From contig CAYJDW010000012.1 of assembly GCA_964368985.1 (NCBI GenBank), positions 1 through 49,139 of the forward strand: DNA of 49,139 bases, given 5' to 3'. Under the pieces are notes generated by a model. It did not search any database and was not told where the DNA came from. It was given only the letters and a program-made list of their open reading frames with translations. Origin of the DNA: G023898405 sp964368985 (GTDB lineage: Bacteria; Myxococcota; UBA727; JABDBI01). Both the position numbers and the translations under genes were made by a program. Shown here one piece after another: positions 31,977-39,394 of this stretch. How positions within the stretch are numbered: position 1 is the first letter of the stretch; each line of letters begins with the position of its first letter.

Positions 31977-32887
31977 GGCGTTTCAATCGCTGTGTGATCG
32001 TGCTGTTCAAGATAGCTCAGCGTAAAAATATTTTCGTCCACCCGAGCAATACCGACTTTGGCACCAAATAAGAGAGGCCAATTCGGTTTCTCGTGGCCAA
32101 AAACCGGCCAATCAAACAAAGGGATTCCTAGCTCTTCAGCCAAAGGCAGCAAGGTCTTCTCAATAATAACTGCACGGTCTTGATTAAATTGCCCCACGAT
32201 TAAGGCTTTCAATCCAAATAAAGCACCAGCATTTTTTAGTTGCATGAGAGCGCGATAGACTCTGTATTGAGGCTCATTAATCTCTTCAATAGCCAGGATC
32301 TTTCTCTGTAAAAATTGAGGATCAAAGCTGCCCACCAAGGATTGTAGCGAGATGAGATTCATCACCAAAAGCTCACCGCTAATGTTGTCAAATAAACAAT
32401 TGTTAAGACTTTTAAGCGGCGGATAGGCTAGTTGTTGCGCTTTTTTATCGATCAGAAGTTTCACCTGCTCGAGATTTGCTCGCTCGGGGTCACGTAAATC
32501 AAAAAATATCGGGCCATGAATACCGATGCGCCCTGCTCGATAAAAGCGCAAAAAATGTAAAATCGTCCCATCGGAATAGCCTACCAAAGGCGCACCAGTA
32601 GGCGCTACTTCTAAATAATCATGCCACAGATCAATCGCGCCACAGCCGCCCCTGGTGCACCAAATGGCATCGGTTTCGATTTGTTCGGCTTTTTTTAGTT
32701 CACTCAAGCGCTCTTGTTTGGAACCGTTTATAAATTCTGGCTGCCCCAAGCGCGGTTCGCTCAGCAGCAAGATTTCAATGCCAAGTTCTTGGGCCCTCCT
32801 CAGCGATTCCTCGAGGAGGTCGTCGTCAAAAGTGCCACTCGGCGAAACGAGAGCGATCTTTAGCAGGGCTATTTTTAGATTGATCAT
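31973..32887 (-). CDS. LD-carboxypeptidase (S66 family, LdcA-like)
   Basis: Removes the terminal D-alanine from muramoyl tetrapeptides during peptidoglycan recycling, in the cytosol. The 304-residue protein shows ALVSPSG at the N-terminus, the typical AIWCTRGGCGA segment, the nucleophile Ser in GYSDGTILHF, LLVMNLISLQSLVGS, and the His in VFGHEKPNWPL, giving the Ser-Glu-His arrangement of the family. It is coupled by a 4-bp overlap to the downstream beta-lactamase-fold hydrolase gene, so the two form an apparent recycling operon. Confidence 0.9.
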   Translation of the reverse strand: MINLKIALLKIALVSPSGTFDDDLLEESLRRAQELGIEILLLSEPRLGQPEFINGSKQERLSELKKAEQIETDAIWCTRGGCGAIDLWHDYLEVAPTGAPLVGYSDGTILHFLRFYRAGRIGIHGPIFFDLRDPERANLEQVKLLIDKKAQQLAYPPLKSLNNCLFDNISGELLVMNLISLQSLVGSFDPQFLQRKILAIEEINEPQYRVYRALMQLKNAGALFGLKALIVGQFNQDRAVIIEKTLLPLAEELGIPLFDWPVFGHEKPNWPLLFGAKVGIARVDENIFTLSYLEQHDHTAIETP

Positions 32888-33202
32888 GACTAAGCCTTAT
32901 TTTTTGCGCGGCATCTCGTAAATGCCCCTATTATGGTCACGATGAATTTCGCTCCCGCGATATAAGTTTCATCCACCTCAAAAACAAATAATCTCATGGG
33001 CCCAGACGTTAAGAAAAGCCAGCAAATTTTAAACTACCAAGAAGGTAAAAAAACGTGAGCCTCATAATGCCCCTATTTAATGGCCAAAAAACCACAGTGA
33101 AAACCAGCGGCAGAGAATATAAAATCCGCACTTAAAAAAACTCAAATAGTGTCTATCTTGCAACAACTTAAGTTTAGCCAGCTTCAAATTACTGGAGAGA
33201 GC
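32888..33202. other. 315-bp intergenic region upstream of the LD-carboxypeptidase and ankyrin genes
   Basis: This divergent gap should hold promoters for both sides, but I see no clear hexamer pair. A 12-bp direct repeat, AATGCCCCTATT, occurs at 32921-32932 and 33066-33077, 145 bp apart. No reading frame or RNA structure stands out. Confidence 0.45.
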
Positions 33203-33967
33203 ATGAGAATAGTATTGGTGGTTTTTATCGCGTTGACTTCTCTTTCAACCATGGGGATGAATGAAGAAAAGCCATTAATTTGGAAAAGTCCCAGAGTAGA
33301 GCGTGCAAAAAATTACGGGGCCATTGTTAATTTGGTACGTGAAAAAAATATAAAAAAATTAGAGGAACTTTTCAGTGAGAAATGTAAAGAAAATGGTTGG
33401 GGTGAACTGCTCAACCAAGTCGGAGAAAACGGTTTAACCCCTCTACAAATAGCCTTAGACACTTTGACTGCCAATCCGGACATAATAGAAGCTCTTCTAA
33501 AAAGAGGAGCCAATCCAAATTTAGGCCTAAAACGCAAGTGCCATAGCAATGAAATTCCAAGAATTAACCTTTACAAAGGTTGGACTGCGGGACATTTCGC
33601 CGTCCGCATGAAAGCGAGCAGTGAGATTCTTGATTATTTGCTCTCCTATCAGTGCGATTTTTGGCAAGCCGATGCGAGAGGTTGGACCCCGATTACGCTG
33701 GCCATAGCGAAAAAATTACCAGCCCTCGAATTTCTTTCTGGAAGTATGGTCAATGACTACAAGGAAAGAGATGACCTGGTGGGGGGCACTCAGGAAGGGG
33801 AAGATGGGGGGCGAAATAGGCAACAAGAATCAATCAACGGCTTTGATCCTCGTGATGGTAGAGAATTCCGTCGAGATATTGCAGCACACCATAACAGCCA
33901 GCCCCTTCTTAACTTCACCAATATGGTTATGCTTTTTGCGGTGTTGTATTATGGCTTTTATTGTTAA
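33203..33967 (+). CDS. Exported ankyrin-repeat protein with C-terminal hydrophobic tail
   Basis: The 254 residues (from the ATG at 33203, chosen for the GGAGAG site and for the signal peptide that follows) start with a hydrophobic leader (MRIVLVVFIALTSLSTMG). The body has two to three ankyrin-like repeats: NGLTPLQIALDTLTANPDII, then GWTAGHFAVRMKASSEILDY, then GWTPITLAIAKKLPALEFL. A charged, Gly/Gln/Asn-rich linker precedes a last hydrophobic stretch (FTNMVMLFAVLYYGFYC). It may be periplasmic or membrane-tethered. Function is unknown; ankyrin repeats bind proteins. The AT-rich flanks and lone position suggest an accessory gene. A family B-like hairpin lies just downstream. Confidence 0.65.
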   Translation: MRIVLVVFIALTSLSTMGMNEEKPLIWKSPRVERAKNYGAIVNLVREKNIKKLEELFSEKCKENGWGELLNQVGENGLTPLQIALDTLTANPDIIEALLKRGANPNLGLKRKCHSNEIPRINLYKGWTAGHFAVRMKASSEILDYLLSYQCDFWQADARGWTPITLAIAKKLPALEFLSGSMVNDYKERDDLVGGTQEGEDGGRNRQQESINGFDPRDGREFRRDIAAHHNSQPLLNFTNMVMLFAVLYYGFYC

Positions 33968-33974
33968 CAGCAAT

Positions 33975-34008
33975 CGCCATGGCGAGCCGGGCTCCGCTCG
34001 TCATGACC
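33975..34008. repeat. Family B-like hairpin between ankyrin and aldehyde dehydrogenase genes
   Basis: The arms catggcgagc and gctcgtcatg pair with one mismatch around an 8-bp loop. The sequence shares the GCGAGC/GCTCG core of the family. It lies between two convergent stops and probably works as a transcript end. Confidence 0.5.
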
Positions 34009-34023
34009 AAGTGTCAGACGCTA

Positions 34024-35406
34024 CTACATAACCATCCGCGCCAAATTCAACTTCATATCCGAATAGGGCGGATATTTGATGGGATTATCGAGCATATTAG
34101 CCCGTTTGTGCACCGCCCGCATGTGGCTGAAAGTTTCAAAACCAAAGGCTCCATGATAGGCCCCCATCCCGCTATGGCGCACGCCGCCAAATGGCAAAGA
34201 TGGGATAGCTACGTGGCTAATACAATCGTTAATAGCGACGCCGCCTGACAGAGTTTGGTCGCAAATTTTTCTAATAGTTTTTTTGTTGTTAGAAAAAATA
34301 TAGAGCGCCAGCGGATATTGCCGCGCATTTACCATGCGAACTGCTTCATCCATTGTATCGACGCCAATGACTGGCAAAATGGGTCCAAAAATTTCATCTT
34401 TCATGACTGGCGCTTTGTCTTTTATGTCGGTCAAAATGGTCGGCTCAATATATTTTTCTGCCACATCATAGCCACCACCATGGGCAATGCTGCCGTCTTT
34501 TAAATAGGCAACCAAGCGCTCCGCATGGCGCTCATTGATAATCCGCCCATAATGCGGGCTTTGTTCGGCTGCAGGGCCATACATGTCTAACAAATGTTTT
34601 TGGGCCGAGGCGATAAATGGCTTAAGCAATTCTCGTTTGATCAAAACATAATCAGGCGCAATACAAGTTTGCCCTGCATTTAAACACTTTGCCCACATAA
34701 TGCGCTTAGCGGCTAATTCTAAGTTCGTGTCCCCATCGATAATCACAGGACTCTTGCCACCAAGTTCGAGCGTCACCGGCGTGAGATTCTCAGCCGCGGC
34801 CCGCATTACTTCACGCCCCACACGGGTACTGCCGGTATAAAAAATATGATCAAAAGGCGCTTCTACCAGATCTTTGGCCAGATCCCCATCGCCAATCAAC
34901 ACTCGAAAACAGCTTTGATCTAAATAATCGTGCACCAAATCTTTGATCACATCTTGCGACATGACCGCAAGCTCAGAGGGCTTAAGCACAACGCAATTGC
35001 CTGCTGCGATAGCGGAAATAAGTGGCACCAGTGAAAGCTGAAAGGGATAATTCCAAGGCGCCACAATCAAGACCACGCCTTTAGGAGTAGGCTCGATATA
35101 AGATTGCCCGGGCTGAAAAACCAGCGGCGTAGCCACCAAACGCTGCTGACTCCAACCTTTAAGTGATTTAAGAGCAAGTTTAATTTCTTCCTTAACAAAC
35201 GCGATCTCCGCCACATAACTTTCAAAAGGACCCCGACCCAGATCGTGATGCAAAGCCTGAATAATGCGCGGCTCATTTTCGCTTACCGCTCTTAATAGCT
35301 GCTTCAAGGCATTTTTACGCGCACTGATTGGCAATAATTTTTGCGTATGGAAGGCATCGCGCAACCCTTGTAAAATCGGGGCGATAAGGTCTTTATGGGT
35401 AGTCAT
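34024..35406 (-). CDS. Aldehyde dehydrogenase (ALDH3-like)
   Basis: NAD(P)-dependent oxidation of aldehydes to acids. The 460-residue protein shows VAPWNYPFQLSLVPL, KPSELAVMSQ, FTGSTRVGREVM, the general base Glu in TLELGGKSPVI and the catalytic Cys in NAGQTCIAPDYVL, then DEIFGPILPVI and PFGGVRHSGMGAYHG. The short length and the GMGAYHG ending place it near the ALDH3/coniferyl or fatty aldehyde dehydrogenase branch. It is divergent from an SDR gene across 77 bp. A role in lipid or aromatic aldehyde breakdown is possible but not shown. Confidence 0.92.
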   Translation of the reverse strand: MTTHKDLIAPILQGLRDAFHTQKLLPISARKNALKQLLRAVSENEPRIIQALHHDLGRGPFESYVAEIAFVKEEIKLALKSLKGWSQQRLVATPLVFQPGQSYIEPTPKGVVLIVAPWNYPFQLSLVPLISAIAAGNCVVLKPSELAVMSQDVIKDLVHDYLDQSCFRVLIGDGDLAKDLVEAPFDHIFYTGSTRVGREVMRAAAENLTPVTLELGGKSPVIIDGDTNLELAAKRIMWAKCLNAGQTCIAPDYVLIKRELLKPFIASAQKHLLDMYGPAAEQSPHYGRIINERHAERLVAYLKDGSIAHGGGYDVAEKYIEPTILTDIKDKAPVMKDEIFGPILPVIGVDTMDEAVRMVNARQYPLALYIFSNNKKTIRKICDQTLSGGVAINDCISHVAIPSLPFGGVRHSGMGAYHGAFGFETFSHMRAVHKRANMLDNPIKYPPYSDMKLNLARMVM

Positions 35407-35483
35407 AAACTCTCACAATGGTTTGATTTAGCTTTAACCACCAACTAGCACTAATGTATTCAAATCTTTAGGCAAGGATCCCC

Positions 35484-36281
35484 ATGGCAAACAAGTTCAA
35501 AGACCAAGTAGTTTGGATAACTGGCGCAAGCTCTGGTATCGGCGCAGCTCTCGCTACTGAATTCGTTAAAGAGGGCGCCACTGTGGCTTTATCGGCTCGT
35601 CGCTTAGACCGCCTGAATGAACTTAAAAATACCTTAGGCGAGCACGCTTTTATCTATCCGCTCGACGTACAAAAAAAAGCCGATGTTGATGAAGTCGCAC
35701 AAAGCATCATGCGCGATCACGGCCAACTCGATGTCGTCATTGCTAATGCTGGTTATGGCGTGGTAAATCCTTTCGAAAAAATTTCGGAAACGATGTGGCG
35801 CAGTCAATTCGATACCAATGTTTTCGGTGTGGTGTGGACCTTACAAGCCGCAATTCCTTTCTTGAAAGAGTCAAAAGGCCGCATCGGTATCATCTCTAGC
35901 GTTGCTGGTAAAATTGCCATGGCTAACACTGCTGCCTATTCCTCCTCTAAATATGCTCTCATGGGGATCGCTAATTCTCTTTATCAAGAACTTTTTCCAA
36001 GTGGCGTTTCAGTGACTAACATTGCACCAGGTCTGATCGAATCGGAGATTTTCAAGGTGAATAATTGGGGTCAACTGGACCCTGAGAAAAATGCCGTGAG
36101 CCATAAACTTTTGCGCTGGCCCACAAATCGAGCTGCCCGCGTGATGCTAAAAGCAATAAGCGATCGTAAACGCGAAGTTGTCATCACCGGCCATGGCAAA
36201 CTCGCCGCATTCTTAGGAACTCACTTAGCCTCAATGACCTATTGGAGCCTCGCCAAAGCGGGCACCAGAGGCAGCCACTAG
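35484..36281 (+). CDS. SDR family oxidoreductase
   Basis: A 265-residue short-chain dehydrogenase with TGASSGIGAALATEF, ARRLDRLNEL (arginine pair favouring NADP), LDVQKKADV, IANAGYG, catalytic Ser in ISSVAG, YSSSKYALMGI with Tyr and Lys, and NIAPGLIESEIF. A C-terminal hydrophobic stretch (LAAFLGTHLASMTYWSLA) may touch membrane, as in SDR7-type enzymes. The CoA-transferase subunit B gene begins 11 nt after its stop, so they are probably co-transcribed, together suggesting a fatty acid or ketone body route. The substrate is unknown. Confidence 0.87.
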   Translation: MANKFKDQVVWITGASSGIGAALATEFVKEGATVALSARRLDRLNELKNTLGEHAFIYPLDVQKKADVDEVAQSIMRDHGQLDVVIANAGYGVVNPFEKISETMWRSQFDTNVFGVVWTLQAAIPFLKESKGRIGIISSVAGKIAMANTAAYSSSKYALMGIANSLYQELFPSGVSVTNIAPGLIESEIFKVNNWGQLDPEKNAVSHKLLRWPTNRAARVMLKAISDRKREVVITGHGKLAAFLGTHLASMTYWSLAKAGTRGSH

Positions 36282-36292
36282 GAGTTTTATTC

Positions 36293-36910
36293 ATGCCCTT
36301 TAGTCGTGAGCAAATGGCGCAGCTGGTCGCCGATATGATTCTTGACGGTCAAAGCGTCAACCTCGGCATCGGCATGCCCACCACCGTGGCTGATTACCTC
36401 GAGCATCGCCCCGTCATGATCCATTCCGAAAATGGCCTTCTCGGCATGGGACCTTATCCTGAGGCTCATCAAGTAGATGCTCAGCTGATCAACGCCGGCA
36501 AGGAAACGGTCACCATCAAGCCGGGCGGCTCTACTTTTGATTCAACCTTATCCTTCGGCATGATCCGCGGAGGGCACATCGACGTGGCCGTTTTGGGCGG
36601 CATGCAGGTTTCTGTCGGCGGTGATTTAGCGAATTGGCAAGTGCCCGGCAAGAAAGTCACCGGCATGGGTGGCGCCATGGATTTAGCGTTGGGGGCTAAA
36701 AAATTAATCGTGATGATGCAGCATTTTGACAAAGATCATCAATCGAAACTGCTTAAAGAATGTACTTTGCCGCTTACGGCCAAGGCCTGCGTCGATATTG
36801 TAGTGACAGATTATGGAGTGTTTTTAGTCAATAAGCAATTGCGCGTTTTTGAAGCTATTAAAGTAGCGCCTGATATCGGTAGAGATGTTAGCGATTTAAT
36901 AATGCATTAA
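36293..36910 (+). CDS. 3-oxoacid CoA-transferase subunit B
   Basis: Catalytic beta subunit of a succinyl-CoA:3-ketoacid (or acetate:acetoacetate) CoA-transferase. Counting from the ATG at 36293, chosen for the AGGAG 9 nt upstream, it has 205 residues. It shows NLGIGMPTTVADYL, the catalytic Glu46 in HSENGLLGMGP, PGGSTFDSTLSFGMIRGGHID, DLANWQVPGK, GMGGAMDLALGAK and KECTLPLTAKACVD, all of the family. Subunit A normally lies directly upstream; here the upstream neighbour is an SDR and no subunit A is in the window. It may be encoded elsewhere. Confidence 0.92.
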   Translation: MPFSREQMAQLVADMILDGQSVNLGIGMPTTVADYLEHRPVMIHSENGLLGMGPYPEAHQVDAQLINAGKETVTIKPGGSTFDSTLSFGMIRGGHIDVAVLGGMQVSVGGDLANWQVPGKKVTGMGGAMDLALGAKKLIVMMQHFDKDHQSKLLKECTLPLTAKACVDIVVTDYGVFLVNKQLRVFEAIKVAPDIGRDVSDLIMH

Positions 36911-36947
36911 TTCACAACTATCATTCTTAATAATACACCTGAAATTT

Positions 36948-36970
36948 CGTCATGACGAGCGGAGCGTGGC
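36948..36970. repeat. Family B-like fragment
   Basis: CGTCATGACGAGCGGAGCGT matches one arm of the family B element. It is located after the CoA-transferase stop, just before the minus-strand terminator. Confidence 0.45.
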
Positions 36971-36976
36971 TTTGAG

Positions 36977-37008
36977 AAAAAAAAACACCGCTCATAAGGG
37001 GCGGCGTT
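36977..37008 (-). terminator. Rho-independent terminator for the small lipoprotein gene
   Basis: Read on the minus strand, AACGCCGC (37008-37001) pairs with GCGGTGTT (36991-36984) with one G-T pair and a 9-base loop, followed by a run of T (to 36977). It lies 26 bp after the stop of the minus-strand lipoprotein. Confidence 0.8.
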
Positions 37009-37033
37009 CTAAAAGACGTCTATTTAAGATATA

Positions 37034-37357
37034 TTAACTGCCTTTCTTACAATGATCTCGCATCTTATCAAAGTCAAAAGTCACAACTTTCTTACCTTCA
37101 GCATCATTTCTTTGATCTTTTTCAGCTATTTTACATCCATCATATTCTTCAAAGGGCTTCAGATTTTCATCGCATGCCTTATCTCGCGGATCGCCCACAG
37201 GTTTAGTTCCCATGGCAGCCTCAAGTGCTTTGCCATAATCTGCTTTGAGGGAATCTGGACAAGCTTTATCTTTATAATTCTTATCGCATCCTAAGCCAGC
37301 CAGGAGTAAAGTCGTACAGGCAAGACCACTAAGAATTAAGCTTATAATTTTAGTCAT
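37034..37357 (-). CDS. Small predicted lipoprotein, function unknown
   Basis: A 107-residue product with signal peptide MTKIISLILSGLACTTLLLA and lipobox GLGC (lipid Cys24). The short acidic and basic mature part contains four more cysteines (KACPDS, KACDEN, DGCKIA and DHCKKG), which could form two disulfides in the periplasm. No family is recognised. It is monocistronic, with its own terminator downstream. Confidence 0.7.
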   Translation of the reverse strand: MTKIISLILSGLACTTLLLAGLGCDKNYKDKACPDSLKADYGKALEAAMGTKPVGDPRDKACDENLKPFEEYDGCKIAEKDQRNDAEGKKVVTFDFDKMRDHCKKGS

Positions 37358-37555
37358 ATATAATCCCCGCTATTTCATTTTATCCATATGGCAATAAAGA
37401 AAGACACCATACTACTTATTTATAGTGTTAAAGGCCAAGCCAAACAACCGAATGGGAGATCAGCAAGATGCGCAAACTAAAAAAAATGCTTATCTTTGGT
37501 GGATTTAAGTATTTATAGAGCCAAAAAAGAAAGCTCAAGTTTGCACTTGAACTTT

Positions 37556-37632
37556 TGGTGCGCCCGGAAGGACTCGAACCATCGACCCCCGGAACCGAAG
37601 TCCGGTGCTCTATCCAACTGAGCTACGGACGC
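37556..37632 (-). tRNA. tRNA-Arg (anticodon TCG)
   Basis: On the minus strand: acceptor GCGTCCG with CGGGCGC, D arm AGCTCAGTTGGATAGAGC, anticodon loop CTTCGGT (anticodon TCG), T arm with GGTTCGAGTCC, discriminator A and an encoded CCA at 37558-37556. Six nt separate it from tRNA-His upstream, so they share a transcript. Confidence 0.95.
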
Positions 37633-37638
37633 TAAAAA

Positions 37639-37716
37639 TGGGGTGAGTGAAGGGACTTGAACCCTCGACCCCCAGGGCCACAACCTGGTGCTCTAACCAA
37701 CTGAGCTACACCCACC
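37639..37716 (-). tRNA. tRNA-His (anticodon GTG)
   Basis: On the minus strand: an extra G at position -1 (37716) opposite C73, the hallmark of tRNA-His. Acceptor GTGGGTG pairs with CACTCAC, the anticodon loop is TTGTGGC (anticodon GTG), and CCA is encoded (37641-37639). Confidence 0.96.
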
Positions 37717-37727
37717 ATTGACTGCGG

Positions 37728-37756
37728 ATACAAATGTCTTATGCCCAATGCGTCAA
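37728..37756 (-). promoter_or_regulatory. Candidate promoter of the tRNA-His/tRNA-Arg unit
   Basis: On the minus strand, TTGACG (37756-37751) and TTGTAT (37733-37728) are 17 bp apart. The predicted start would be only a few bases before tRNA-His. The -10 match is weak. Confidence 0.4.
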
Positions 37757-37799
37757 TAGGGATACCTCACAATCTATTCGGGAATAGGACCTAAATATT

Positions 37800-38651
37800 A
37801 TGAATGATCGAGCGCCAAACGAGCGGCACTGGGCCGGATTTGCCCTTAGCGAACAAACGAGTTTACGTCGGAAAAGATTAATGCGCACCATGCTAAATAC
37901 GGTGGTGGATTATCAATTGATCGAAAAAGATGATCACATCATGGTGGCCATTTCGGGTGGCAAAGATAGTTATACTTTGCTCGATTTATTGCTCGCGGCC
38001 CAAAAACGCGCGCCCCATCCTTTTAAAATTACCGCAGTACATGTGGATCAAGTGCAACCCGGATATGATGGGCGACCGCTCAAACAATGGCTGCTCGATC
38101 ATGAGATCAATCACGAGATCATTTCTGAAGATACTTACAGCGTAGTAATCGATAAAACCAAGCCAGGCGGCACTTATTGCTCTTTGTGCTCTCGCATGAG
38201 ACGCGGCATTTTATATAAAGTGGCTGATCGCATCGGCGCCAATAAAATCGCCCTTGGGCACCACCGTGATGACGCCATCGAAACTTTGCTCCTTAACCTC
38301 ATCTACGCCGGCAAACTCCAAGCTATGCCCCCTAAATATCTCACCGATGATGGGCAGTTTTATGTGATTCGGCCTTTGGTTGAAGTAGCTGAGAAGGACA
38401 TTATTTCCTATTCCAAACAAAAAAAGTTCCCCATCCTGCCCTGCAATCTTTGTGGCTCACAGGAAGGGCTTAAGCGCGAGCGTATGAAAGAATTGCTCGA
38501 TATGCTGGAAAAAGAAAAAGCCGATGTCAGATCTGTCATGCTCAATGCCCTTAAAAATGTGAAGGGCAGCCATCTTTTGGATCCACGTTATCTTGATGGC
38601 ATTGCAGAGTCGCCTCGTCGCAACGTGAAGCGTTTAAACGTCATTTCATAA
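37800..38651 (+). CDS. ttcA: tRNA 2-thiocytidine synthase TtcA
   Basis: Iron-sulfur, ATP-dependent enzyme that thiolates cytidine 32 of certain tRNAs. The 283-residue protein has the PP-loop AISGGKDSYTLLDLL (about residues 49-63), the Cys pair in YCSLCSRMRRGIL, the conserved KIALGHHRDDAIETLLLN, FYVIRPLVEVAEKDI and a further Cys pair in LPCNLCGSQEGLKRE. The cysteines are those that hold the [4Fe-4S] cluster. It is monocistronic and divergent from the tRNA-His/Arg unit. Among known TtcA substrates are arginine tRNAs, and tRNA-Arg is its neighbour here, perhaps by chance. Confidence 0.94.
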   Translation: MNDRAPNERHWAGFALSEQTSLRRKRLMRTMLNTVVDYQLIEKDDHIMVAISGGKDSYTLLDLLLAAQKRAPHPFKITAVHVDQVQPGYDGRPLKQWLLDHEINHEIISEDTYSVVIDKTKPGGTYCSLCSRMRRGILYKVADRIGANKIALGHHRDDAIETLLLNLIYAGKLQAMPPKYLTDDGQFYVIRPLVEVAEKDIISYSKQKKFPILPCNLCGSQEGLKRERMKELLDMLEKEKADVRSVMLNALKNVKGSHLLDPRYLDGIAESPRRNVKRLNVIS

Positions 38652-38682
38652 AAAAACGTTGAAGAATATTATTCTTCAACGT
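38651..38682 (-). terminator. Hairpin terminator between ttcA and the Cys-rich lipoprotein gene
   Basis: A perfect 12-bp stem (acgttgaagaat at 38656-38667 with attcttcaacgt at 38671-38682) and a 3-base loop. On the minus strand a T-run follows (38656-38651), so it mainly terminates the minus-strand lipoprotein; the hairpin may also affect ttcA. Confidence 0.75.
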
Positions 38683-38715
38683 CCGGCAACAAAACTAAAA
38701 CCCCGTGATTAATTA

Positions 38716-38979
38716 CTAGCCCCCGCAAGAATTTTTCGCGGGGCTTCCTTCTTTGCCTTTCTCACCGGACCCACACTCTCCATCCTGGCAATCACACTCT
38801 TTGCCTGCTGTCGCGCAAGGACACTTTTTTATACTCAGCTGCGCGCCTTCTTTCATCATGGTACCTTCTTCTTCACGCAACTGGCTGTGAGCTGTTTGAC
38901 AAGCCGACATAATAAAAGGTGCAGCCAAGAGGGCGGTAGCGCCGGTGAGACCGATCAAAAGATTGCTTCGTTTCTTCAT
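38716..38979 (-). CDS. Small Cys-rich predicted lipoprotein
   Basis: An 87-residue product with signal peptide MKKRSNLLIGLTGATALLAA and lipobox MSAC (lipid Cys27). The C-terminal 37 residues contain seven cysteines (KKCPCATAGKECDCQDGECG, then NSCGG at the end), in CxC and CxxxC spacings that suggest metal binding, or a disulfide-linked knob, in the envelope. No family is recognised. It is monocistronic, upstream of a clear terminator. Confidence 0.7.
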   Translation of the reverse strand: MKKRSNLLIGLTGATALLAAPFIMSACQTAHSQLREEEGTMMKEGAQLSIKKCPCATAGKECDCQDGECGSGEKGKEGSPAKNSCGG

Positions 38980-39152
38980 AGCACCTCAACCTTTCATTAT
39001 GGTTTAGTCTAGTTGTGGCTAAATTGGCCTGATAAAATAAAGTGTTTGGGATAAAGGATTTCGTGCAATAAAAATCGTTATACAACGAGGCCACTGCCCA
39101 GCTGGAATGGCTATACTGCGTTTAGATGGCATTGCTGAAGGTCGGGAGATAC

Positions 39153-39180
39153 TAGGGCCGGCGCAGAGTCCGGCCCCGAC
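39153..39180. repeat. Family C interspersed repeat, copy 1
   Basis: The sequence TAGGGCCGGCGCAGAGTCCG, followed by GCCCCGAC, shares the GGGCCGGC...GCCGGCCCC pattern of the copies at 39269 and 39342. Confidence 0.7.
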
Positions 39181-39184
39181 AAAA

Positions 39185-39258
39185 TTACGGGTGAATAATT
39201 AAAGTACGACCAAAATGAACCTTGTTGTGGCAATTGGCGCAAATATAACACTTATTCC
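39185..39258 (-). pseudogene. 3' remnant of a gene at the assembly gap (HNH-endonuclease-like or CxxCH motif)
   Basis: In one minus-strand frame the 71 coding bases before the stop at 39187-39185 read NKCYICANCHNKVHFG and then RTLIIHP. CANCHxxxH resembles the C-terminal zinc/HNH motif of HNH nucleases; CxxCH could also be a heme site. The start lies in or beyond the N gap, so it may be a full gene lost by mis-assembly, or a true fragment. The frame bridging the gap into the repeat makes no sense. Confidence 0.35.
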
Positions 39259-39268
39259 NNNNNNNNNN
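39259..39268. other. Assembly gap (10 N) next to family C repeats
   Basis: Exactly ten N with a repeat starting at the next base. The true length is unknown. Confidence 0.95.
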
Positions 39269-39367
39269 TAGGGCCGGCACAGAGGCCGGCCCCTACAAAA
39301 TTCGGGGGCAAGAATGATAGGCCTCCAAAATTCCACCGTTTGTAGGGGCCGGCCTCTGTGCCGGCCC
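39269..39367. repeat. Inverted pair of family C repeats
   Basis: Copy 2 (39269-39296, TAGGGCCGGCACAGAGGCCG then GCCCCTAC) and copy 3 (39342-39367, reverse orientation, beginning GTAGGGGCCGGCC) face each other across 45 bp. Arms pair almost perfectly. They lie downstream of ahcY. Confidence 0.75.
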
Positions 39368-39394
39368 GCGCAGTATCGCCACATCTATTTTATA

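Larger units (their letters stand above)
38980..39394. other. 415-bp intergenic region with repeats, a gene fragment and an assembly gap
   Basis: From left to right this holds the upstream region of the Cys-rich lipoprotein, a family C repeat (39153-39180), a short coding remnant on the minus strand (39185-39258), ten N, and two more family C copies in inverted orientation. The gap sits at repeats, where assemblers commonly fail, so real sequence may be missing here. Confidence 0.6.
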
